From assembly GCA_937905915.1 (NCBI GenBank), contig CALCVR010000256.1, forward strand, positions 1 through 5,000: DNA of 5,000 nucleotides, given 5' to 3'. Of this stretch, positions 1 through 5,000 are shown one piece after another. Below the pieces are notes generated by a model that was given only the letters and a program-made list of their open reading frames with translations, did no database searches and was not told the DNA's origin. The translations under genes and the position numbers were made by a program. How positions within the stretch are numbered: position 1 is the first letter of the stretch; each line of letters starts with the position of its first letter. Source of the DNA: an uncultured Eubacteriaceae bacterium (lineage in GTDB: Bacteria; Bacillota; Clostridia; Oscillospirales; Acutalibacteraceae).

Positions 1-143
1 TTAGCTACAGTAAATTCAGCAATAGATCAAAATTTGTGCTGTAAGCGATATTATATGACAAAAAAATTATAATTTTTATATTGAATACAAAATTAATAAA
101 GAAAAAATATAGAAAAATATTATATAAAAGAGGCTGTTTTTGG
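1..143. other. AT-rich intergenic region with no supported gene
   Basis: This stretch is strongly AT-rich, with long A and T runs between 61 and 127, in contrast to the near-balanced composition of the gene downstream. One frame is open from base 1 to a TAA at 70-72, but it is too short and featureless to call as the end of an upstream gene. No GC-rich hairpin followed by a T run is visible, so no terminator is called. A perfect 16-bp AT palindrome sits at 62-77. The A/T tracts just upstream of the -35 box (about 100-127) could serve as an UP-like element for the promoter at 144, which is inference. Confidence 0.6.
40..53 (+). promoter_or_regulatory. Possible cre site for CcpA (weak)
   Basis: The sequence TGTAAGCGATATTA matches the classical Gram-positive catabolite-responsive element consensus TGWNANCGNTNWCA at all but one position (T where C is expected near the 3' end). 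It lies about 90 bases upstream of the -35 box. A cre there would fit carbon-source control of a glycan-degrading enzyme, but the consensus is degenerate, upstream sites are less typical for repression, and a single mismatch in AT-rich DNA can arise by chance. Confidence 0.25.
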
Positions 144-172
144 TTGACTTATCTCTGTGAAACAGGTATACT
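144..172 (+). promoter_or_regulatory. SigA-type promoter of the alpha-mannosidase gene
   Basis: A -35 box TTGACT (144-149) is followed after exactly 17 bases by a -10 box TATACT (167-172). Each hexamer differs from the vegetative sigma factor consensus (TTGACA, TATAAT) at one position, and spacing is optimal. Transcription would be expected to begin around 178-181, giving an untranslated leader of about 85 bases. It is the best promoter match in the upstream region and points straight into the only gene. The start point is predicted from spacing, not observed. Confidence 0.8.
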
Positions 173-180
173 AAAAAATG

Positions 181-213
181 AATTAGATAACATTTACTAT
201 TTGTTATCTAATT
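181..213. repeat. Perfect inverted repeat at the transcription start (operator or 5' hairpin)
   Basis: AATTAGATAACA (181-192) is the exact reverse complement of TGTTATCTAATT (202-213), separated by a 9-base loop. It begins within a few bases of the predicted transcription start. Two readings fit. As DNA, it is where a dimeric repressor would block RNA polymerase. As RNA, it would form a 12-bp, mostly A-U stem at the very 5' end of the message, which can protect against decay. It is not an intrinsic terminator: the stem is AT-rich and is followed by purine-rich sequence rather than a U run. I do not recognise the half-site as that of a particular regulator. Confidence 0.7.
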
Positions 214-247
214 GAAGAAGAAAAATATTGAAAAAGACTCAAAAGTG

Positions 248-254
248 AAGGAGG
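248..254 (+). promoter_or_regulatory. Ribosome binding site
   Basis: AAGGAGG is a near-perfect Shine-Dalgarno sequence lying 10 bases upstream of the ATG at 265. It fixes this ATG as the start: the encoded protein begins with a classic signal peptide, whereas the next in-frame ATGs (residues 8 and 16) fall inside that signal peptide and have no comparable site. Confidence 0.9.
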
Positions 255-264
255 CAAAGACAGC

Positions 265-345
265 ATGAAGAAATGGAAGAAGCTGATGTCGGCTTTCCTG
301 GCTACAGCTATGGCTGCATCTGTTGCGATGCCCACTGCAATGGCA
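265..345 (+). other. Signal peptide of the alpha-mannosidase
   Basis: Residues 1-27 show a basic start (MKKWKK), a hydrophobic stretch rich in Ala, Leu, Met and Val (about 7-22), and an A-x-A cleavage motif (AMA, 25-27) followed by the acidic mature start GAEEP. This is a typical Sec signal for signal peptidase I. There is no Cys at the cleavage site, so it is not a lipoprotein. Cleavage after A29 (AGA) is an alternative. Confidence 0.88.
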
Positions 346-3300
346 GGAGCAGAAGAGCCTGTTCCAGAGGATGGAAGAATCTATTCCATCGCAACCGCCC
401 ATTTGGATACGGTGTGGAACTGGGAGTTTGGCGTCACAGTACGTGATTATCTGCCTGCCGTTTTCAACCAGAACTTTGCGTATATTGAAGAAAACCCGGA
501 CTACAACTTTAACTTTGAAGGCGCTTATCGCTACGCTATCATCAAGGAGTATTATCCGGACGTTTATGAGCAGATCAAGGAATACATAGCGGCCGGGCGT
601 TGGAATACCGCAGGCAGCGCATGGGAAAATGGCGATGTCAACGCTCCCTCTCCAGAAGGGCTTTTCCGTAATATCCTGTATGGCAATCAGTACTTTGCCG
701 ATGAATTTGGCAATGACAAACGCAGCAAGGATATTTTCCTGCCCGACTGTTTCGGATTTGGGGCGGCATTGCCCTCTGTCATGGTACACTCTAACTTGCT
801 GGGATTCTCCACTCAAAAACTCAGTTGGGGCTGCGCCGTGGATCTGCCTTACGACGTAGGACGTTGGACAGGCCCGGATGGTAAAACGGCTTTGGCTTCT
901 ATTGTCAATACCGACTATAACTATCAGACGCCTTCTAATCTACGTTCCGCTATGTCCAGCCGTCTTGCCACCAATAAGAAAAATGGCTGGAACGCCGTTA
1001 CCTTCTACCATGGCATCGGCGACTGCGGCGGCGGTCCCACCGCCAGCTCGGTCAGCAACCTGATGAACGCTATGGCACAGAACGACCAAAACGCCGTTAA
1101 GGTTATCTCGGCCTCTACCGACCAGTGGGCTAGGGACATCACTCCCGAAGAAAAAGCCGCTCTTCCCAACTACAACGGTGAATTCCTCATGAGCGAGCAC
1201 GGCACCGGCTCCTATACTGCCCGCGCTACTGGCCACCGCTGGAACAGCCGCAATGAGCTTTTGGGAACCAATGCTGAATCGTCCGCAGTTGCAGCTACCT
1301 GGCTGGGTACGCAAGAGTATCCTATGGAAGCTTTAACCACTGCGTGGAAACGCGTTATTACCCATCAGTTCCACGACGATATCACCGGCACCAGCGTGGC
1401 GGCTGTTTATCTGCGCAGCTGGAACGATTATATGCTTTCCCTCAACCAGTTTGGCAATGAGTATGAAAACGCCATTGGAGGCGTGGCATCTGTAATGGAT
1501 ACCAGCAAAGCACAGGGCGTTGCATTGGTGGTTAATAATCCGGTGGCCATCGACCGCCAGGATGTGGTAACGGCCAGCGTTACCATGCCGGAAGAATGTG
1601 ACTTCATCCGTGTGTACGACGACCAGGGCAACGAAGTGGCTTCTCAAATTCTCAGGAGGGATGGAAATACCTTAGAGATTGCCTTTGAAGCCGATGTGAA
1701 ATCCATGGGCTACCGTGTGTATGACGTCCGCAAGGCCGATGCCGCCAGCCAGGTGGCCAGCTCCTTGAAGGTCACGGCCAATACGTTGGAGAATGAAAAA
1801 TACACTGTCTCCATCGATGAAAACGGTGACATCAGCAGCATCTTTGACAAAGAGCTACAAAAAGAATTGCTCTCCGATCCCATCCGCATGGGTATGTTTA
1901 ACGACAACCCAGGCACTTGGCAGGCATGGGAACTTCCCATCGGCAACTACTGGAATAAAGATCCGCACACCTATGTGGCCGATACGGCGGCAAAAATGGA
2001 AGTGGTGGAAAACGGCCCAGCACGCGTGGCCATCAAAGTCACCCGTCAGTTTAAAAACTCCACTTATGAACAGACCATCAGCTTGGAGAATGGCGGTTCC
2101 ACAGTAGACGTTCAAAACTGGATTGATTGGGATGAGCGCTCTACCTTCCTCAAGAGTGAATTTAATTTGACCTGTGGTAACGCCAACGCTACTTATGATT
2201 TGGGTTTGGGCGCCATTGAACGTCCCAACAATACCAACCGTCAAGCCGAAGTCCCGGCTCAGAAATGGGCGGACATCACCGCAGAGGACGGCAGCTACGG
2301 CGTTTCCATCCTAAGCGACAGCAAAAACGGTTGGGACAAACCATATGACGATACCTTGCGCCTGACCTTGATCCATACGCCTCACAAGGATCATCCTTGG
2401 GACGGCGACCATGGAATGAATGTGCTGGATGTAGGCGAGAACGTGTTTGGATTCTCTATTTACGGCCACAGTGGTACCGTAGGCGAGAGCAACACACAGC
2501 AAGAAGCACAGTTCTTCACCCAGCCTATGACAGCATATCAGACCGTCCAGCATGAAGGCAATCTGGGTTCCAACTATTCGTTTGCCAGCGTCAGCAACGA
2601 TGATATTATCGTCCGTACCATTAAAGCCGGCGAAGTGGGCGAGGGCCTTGAGAACAAGGGCGACGAGATCATCGTCCGTTTCAACGAAGGAGCCAACAAG
2701 GCTGCCTCTGATGTTGAATTTACCATTGGCGATGGCATTGAATCGGTTCGCCCGGTGTTTGCTTCCGAAGAAGCTCTGACCGAGGAAGCCCTCGCTGAAA
2801 CTAGTGCATACCGTTTGGAAGATGGCAAGCTTATCTTTGACATGACTCCTTATGAAGTGCGTACCTTTGCCATCAAGTTGAAGGATGCTACCATTAAGGG
2901 AAAAAAAGCCGCTTCCGCATCGGTGATTTTGCCTTATGATACCGACGCCATCTCTTCCAACGCCAACAAAGATGACGCCGACTTAACCGTCAATCAGGAT
3001 GCATTCCCCAGCGAATTGCTTCCCAGTACCATCACAGCTGCGGGTGTAGACTTTGTCCTGGGCAGCAAGGAAGACGGCCAAAAGAATGCCATTAAGGCCA
3101 AAGGCCAGACTATTGACCTGCCTGAAGGAGACTACAATACTCTGTATCTCTTAGCATTCTCCACCAACAACGACCGTGAAGCGACCTTCCAGGTTGGAGA
3201 CAGCGCTCAGACCATCAGCATCGCCGACTACGCGGAAAATGTTGGCGAATGGAATTATATTTCCAACATGATGCCCGAACGCAATGGCTACATTAAAGAA

Positions 3301-5000
3301 GACGATGTTGCCTTTGTATCCACCCATCGTCATTATCGCGACACCGATAAGATTGCAGCCGATACCTATATGTTCAAATATGCTTTGAACATTCCTGAAG
3401 GAGCTACTACCGTTACTCTGCCCGATGATGAGGATATCGTCATAATGGCTGCTACTGTTGCCAATGAGAGCGCACCCGGCCAGGTTGTTACAGAGCTGTA
3501 TGATTCCAGAGAGCGCAATGATGACCGCGGCGAGATTAGCGCCTATAAGGGCGGCTCCACCGGGTTTGAATCCGGAGATCCCGCTGCTGAGACAAATAAG
3601 AATCAGTGGCTAAGCAACGTAGAAAATGTCAACCTGGGCTCCTCTTACGGCGGCCGCGATGGCGGCAATGCCTTTAGGATGAGCGGCAAGATCCGCCAAG
3701 GTTCCGGCGCTGCAAACGATACCAGCGCACCCGCATTGGAAGGCTACATCTACTACAATACAGAAATTCCCGTTGAAGAAGATACCTACATCAGCTACTG
3801 GATGAAGATGGACGCTGGCTGTAACAATCATGTCAACCTCGACTTGAATTTTGCCGACGGTTTGCCCTTGAGCGAACGTCCCGATGCAGTGGATCAAAAC
3901 GGTATCTCCATGAGCCCTGCCGCAGAGCGTCCTGGTAAAGCCGGCGAATGGGTGTTTGTCACTTGTGAAATTGGCAAACTTGCCGCTGGCAATACCATTA
4001 CAGATGTTTTGTTCAGCTATCAGGATCACGACCGTGAAACCTCCAGAAGTTCTTATGGAGGCGACCCCTTGAATTTCAGCGCTTATATTGACGATCTCTT
4101 TATCGGCAGTGTTAGCTACATAAAGAATCTGCTGAATGAAAAGATTGAAGAGGCTTGCGCAATCGAAGGAGATCTGTATACTCCAGAATCCTTCGCGGCT
4201 CTGCAAGAAGCTATCCAAAAGGCTCAAGGGATTGTGGACAACCCAGACGCCAGTGTTGATGAGCTCAATACGGCCTCTACTGCTCTTGAAAATGCAGTAA
4301 AAGCATTGGTCAGCAACGGTAAGGTCGAGTTGAAGGCTGCTTTGGATGCGGCAAAGGCCATCACTGGCGAGGGATATACTGAGGAATCCTTCGCTGTTTT
4401 GACTGCTGCTGTCGAAGCCGGACAGGCAGTATATGACAATCCGGACTCCAGTAAGGAACAGCGCGAAAAGGCCGCTGCCGACATCAATGCCGCTATTAAA
4501 GCATTGGAGAGCAATGCCAAACGCGCACCGTTTGAGAAGATCGAGGCTGAATCCTACAACGATAACTTCTCTTCAGGGATTAGTGTCCGCGACGATTCTA
4601 ATGCCAGCGGTGGTAAATATATCACTGGCAGCTATTATGGTGACGGCGCCGCTGCATTCCGCCGCATCGACTTTACAGACACCAACGGAGCTTCCGGCAT
4701 CACCATCGGTTACCAGGTATCTTGGGGCAACGAATCCCTTGAAATCCGTACCGGTTCTCCCACTGGCCCTGTGATAGCAACTCTTGATCTACCCACCACT
4801 GGATGGGGTGCTTACGGCGAAAAAACCTTTAATTTTGATACTGTAATCCCGGCTGGGCTGACTCATGTCTACTTAACTCCGAAATCCAGCTACTTGTATC
4901 TGGATTACATTCAGTTTATTGAAGCAGAGAATCCTGATGGACCTGCTACCGATAAAAATAAGCAGGATTTGAAAGCCGCTTTGGACGAAGCCGCAACCAA
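265..5000 (+). CDS. Secreted multi-modular GH38 alpha-mannosidase (3' end missing)
   Basis: This gene encodes an exported alpha-mannosidase that should hydrolyse terminal alpha-mannosyl linkages in N-glycans or mannans outside the cell by the retaining, metal-dependent mechanism of family GH38. Visible evidence: a signal peptide (KKWKK, hydrophobic core, AMA at 25-27); AHLDTVW with predicted metal ligands H46 and D48; LPDCFGF with predicted nucleophile D161; GDCGGGPT at 252-259; SEHGTGSYT at 310-318; and HQFHDDITGTS at 367-377, where H370 and D371 match the metal-site histidine and following aspartate of the family. The GH38 beta domains follow, including NNPVAIDR (424-431) and YGVSILSDSK (678-687), to about 872. 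Family members usually run to roughly 850-1050 residues; this one passes 1578 because of added C-terminal modules: a THRH module (873-1064), a jelly-roll-like module (about 1100-1284), FIVAR repeats (1286-1417), a CBM6-like module (1423-1553) and the start of another FIVAR. All catalytic residues appear intact and the frame is unbroken. The linkage specificity cannot be read from sequence. The stop codon and any wall anchor lie outside the window. Confidence 0.95.
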   Translation, partial: MKKWKKLMSAFLATAMAASVAMPTAMAGAEEPVPEDGRIYSIATAHLDTVWNWEFGVTVRDYLPAVFNQNFAYIEENPDYNFNFEGAYRYAIIKEYYPDVYEQIKEYIAAGRWNTAGSAWENGDVNAPSPEGLFRNILYGNQYFADEFGNDKRSKDIFLPDCFGFGAALPSVMVHSNLLGFSTQKLSWGCAVDLPYDVGRWTGPDGKTALASIVNTDYNYQTPSNLRSAMSSRLATNKKNGWNAVTFYHGIGDCGGGPTASSVSNLMNAMAQNDQNAVKVISASTDQWARDITPEEKAALPNYNGEFLMSEHGTGSYTARATGHRWNSRNELLGTNAESSAVAATWLGTQEYPMEALTTAWKRVITHQFHDDITGTSVAAVYLRSWNDYMLSLNQFGNEYENAIGGVASVMDTSKAQGVALVVNNPVAIDRQDVVTASVTMPEECDFIRVYDDQGNEVASQILRRDGNTLEIAFEADVKSMGYRVYDVRKADAASQVASSLKVTANTLENEKYTVSIDENGDISSIFDKELQKELLSDPIRMGMFNDNPGTWQAWELPIGNYWNKDPHTYVADTAAKMEVVENGPARVAIKVTRQFKNSTYEQTISLENGGSTVDVQNWIDWDERSTFLKSEFNLTCGNANATYDLGLGAIERPNNTNRQAEVPAQKWADITAEDGSYGVSILSDSKNGWDKPYDDTLRLTLIHTPHKDHPWDGDHGMNVLDVGENVFGFSIYGHSGTVGESNTQQEAQFFTQPMTAYQTVQHEGNLGSNYSFASVSNDDIIVRTIKAGEVGEGLENKGDEIIVRFNEGANKAASDVEFTIGDGIESVRPVFASEEALTEEALAETSAYRLEDGKLIFDMTPYEVRTFAIKLKDATIKGKKAASASVILPYDTDAISSNANKDDADLTVNQDAFPSELLPSTITAAGVDFVLGSKEDGQKNAIKAKGQTIDLPEGDYNTLYLLAFSTNNDREATFQVGDSAQTISIADYAENVGEWNYISNMMPERNGYIKEDDVAFVSTHRHYRDTDKIAADTYMFKYALNIPEGATTVTLPDDEDIVIMAATVANESAPGQVVTELYDSRERNDDRGEISAYKGGSTGFESGDPAAETNKNQWLSNVENVNLGSSYGGRDGGNAFRMSGKIRQGSGAANDTSAPALEGYIYYNTEIPVEEDTYISYWMKMDAGCNNHVNLDLNFADGLPLSERPDAVDQNGISMSPAAERPGKAGEWVFVTCEIGKLAAGNTITDVLFSYQDHDRETSRSSYGGDPLNFSAYIDDLFIGSVSYIKNLLNEKIEEACAIEGDLYTPESFAALQEAIQKAQGIVDNPDASVDELNTASTALENAVKALVSNGKVELKAALDAAKAITGEGYTEESFAVLTAAVEAGQAVYDNPDSSKEQREKAAADINAAIKALESNAKRAPFEKIEAESYNDNFSSGISVRDDSNASGGKYITGSYYGDGAAAFRRIDFTDTNGASGITIGYQVSWGNESLEIRTGSPTGPVIATLDLPTTGWGAYGEKTFNFDTVIPAGLTHVYLTPKSSYLYLDYIQFIEAENPDGPATDKNKQDLKAALDEAAT
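376..1440 (+). other. GH38 catalytic domain and helical middle domain
   Basis: Residues about 38-392 carry the active site. The order of motifs is the one expected for the family: HxD metal site (H46, D48), nucleophile loop PDCFGF (D161), the GDCGGGPT loop (252-259), the E-HGTGSYT segment opening the helical middle domain (310-318), and the HQFHD metal motif (367-371). The HLDTVWNWE and FLPDCFGFG wording is of the bacterial GH38 kind rather than that of the eukaryotic Golgi or lysosomal enzymes. By family knowledge, H46, D48, D161 and H370 coordinate one divalent metal ion, usually zinc, that also binds the mannose ring. D253 in the GDCGGG loop is a candidate for the acid/base, but I cannot fix this by eye. 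Confidence 0.88.
2881..3456 (+). other. Beta-rich accessory module with THRH motif
   Basis: Residues about 873-1064 lie after the last strand of the GH38 C-terminal domain (YEVRTFAIKL, 863-872). Landmarks are PSELLPSTITAAGVDFVLGS (915-934), GQTIDLPEGDYNTLYLLAFS (947-966), VGEWN (993-997), STHRH (1019-1023) and the alternating hydrophobic strands of VTLPDDEDIVIMAAT. The pattern suggests a beta-sandwich. From memory, comparable segments follow the catalytic region in other gut bacterial GH38 enzymes. I do not know a demonstrated function; a structural role or sugar binding are both possible. Confidence 0.55.
3562..4116 (+). other. Jelly-roll-like module resembling one in GH92 mannosidases
   Basis: Residues about 1100-1284 open with FESGD and end with the strand YIDDLFIGS. 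Between them lie GGNAFRMSGK, TYISYWMKM, NLDLNFADG (1191-1199), DAVDQNGISMSPAA (1207-1220), GEWVFVTCEIG (1227-1237) and LAAGNTITDVLFSY. The series (YW, then DL-F-DG, then D-NG--P-A, W, IG, AG-TI, YIDD) matches my recollection of a domain found next to the catalytic part of bacterial GH92 alpha-mannosidases. A carbohydrate-binding role is likely for such a beta fold but is not shown by the sequence. Confidence 0.5.
4120..4515 (+). repeat. Two tandem FIVAR-type repeats
   Basis: Residues 1286-1350 and 1354-1417 are two copies of a helical repeat of about 65 residues. Shared landmarks are YT-ESFA-L-A, then DNPD-S about 12 residues later, then AA or TA helix positions ending in KAL. Roughly 40% of positions in the central 45 residues are identical, and the DNA shares GAATCCTTCGC in both copies. 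FIVAR modules are three-helix spacers common in large surface and secreted proteins of Gram-positive bacteria, where they act as rigid stalks or binding surfaces. A third copy seems to begin at 4951. Confidence 0.8.
4531..4923 (+). other. CBM6-like carbohydrate-binding module
   Basis: Residues 1423-1553 begin with FEKIEAESY and end with YLYLDYIQFIE, the characteristic edge strands of a family 6-type carbohydrate-binding module. In between are GKYITGSYYGDGAAAFRRIDF, a strand with ITIGYQVSW, the LEIRTGSPTGPVIATLDLP segment, and W1514 in TTGWGAYGEKTF, where CBM6 members place a tryptophan. This fold binds glycans (xylan, glucans or others) through exposed aromatic residues. The target here is unknown. 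The related CBM35 and CBM36 families have similar ends and remain possible. Confidence 0.75.
4951..5000 (+). other. Beginning of a third FIVAR-type repeat (cut by window edge)
   Basis: Residues from 1563 read DKNKQDLKAALDEAAT, closely matching the opening of the second repeat (VELKAALDAAKAI), including an identical LKAALD. This places FIVAR modules on both sides of the CBM6-like module. Only about the first quarter of the repeat is visible. Confidence 0.6.

Noticed and set aside
1..72. Open frame at the left edge that might be the tail of an upstream gene
   Set aside because: Only 23 codons are visible, with no recognisable ending motif and no terminator after the TAA; a chance open stretch explains it equally well.
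62..77. Perfect 16-bp palindrome made only of A and T (AAAAATTATAATTTTT)
   Set aside because: With no loop and no GC it cannot form a useful hairpin or terminator, and such palindromes arise easily by chance in AT-rich DNA.
81..110. TTGAAT as the -35 box of a second promoter
   Set aside because: No reasonable -10 hexamer follows at 16-18 bases; the sequence there is a run of A. The 144-172 promoter is far better.
208..816. Minus-strand open frame of 202 codons
   Set aside because: It lies antisense to the signal peptide and catalytic region of the mannosidase, runs into the AT-rich leader, has no recognisable motif, and its composition is that of a shadow of the coding strand.
1654..1663. 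AGGAGG followed by ATG inside the gene, suggesting an internal start
   Set aside because: Only one base separates AGGAGG from the ATG, too close for initiation, and the ATG is out of frame with the mannosidase.
3610..4227. Minus-strand open frame of 205 codons
   Set aside because: It is fully antisense to the jelly-roll and first FIVAR modules; the sense frame has clear domain motifs while this one has none and no convincing ribosome binding site was seen.

Overview
The window holds one very large, incomplete gene on the + strand, preceded by about 264 bases of AT-rich non-coding DNA. The gene starts at ATG 265 and stays open to the last base: 1578 complete codons, no stop reached. It encodes a secreted, multi-modular glycoside hydrolase family 38 (GH38) alpha-mannosidase. 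Everything else that is open in other frames or on the minus strand looks like a shadow of it. The AT-rich upstream region with a strong SigA-type promoter, the AAGGAGG ribosome binding site, a Gram-positive-type signal peptide and the FIVAR modules all point to a Gram-positive member of the Firmicutes. A gut Clostridia lineage with a coding GC near 50% (Oscillospiraceae or Lachnospiraceae type) is my best guess. This is inference from style; no taxonomic marker gene is present.

Layout: 1-143 is AT-rich intergenic DNA with one weak cre-like (CcpA) match at 40-53. At 144-172 lies a near-consensus SigA promoter (TTGACT, 17 bp, TATACT). Directly at the expected transcription start is a perfect 12-bp inverted repeat with a 9-base loop (181-213), a good candidate for an operator or a 5' mRNA hairpin. 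A purine-rich leader then leads to the ribosome binding site at 248-254 and the ATG at 265.

The protein, in order: signal peptide (1-27); GH38 catalytic domain with metal-binding H46/D48, predicted nucleophile D161 and a GDCGGGPT loop at 252-259; helical middle domain ending in the HQFHD metal-binding motif (H370/D371); GH38 C-terminal beta domains (about 415-872); a beta-rich module with a THRH motif (873-1064); a jelly-roll-like module that resembles one I recall from GH92 mannosidases (about 1100-1284); two FIVAR repeats (1286-1417); a family 6-like carbohydrate-binding module (1423-1553); and the beginning of a probable third FIVAR repeat cut by the window edge.

Together this describes an exported enzyme that trims alpha-mannosides, probably from N-glycans or mannans. 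Its C-terminal half is built from spacers and binding modules that would hold it on a polysaccharide or at the cell surface. The true C-terminus, which would show whether it is wall-anchored, lies beyond base 5000. I found no wholly new system; the most unusual points are the modular tail and the inverted repeat at the promoter.
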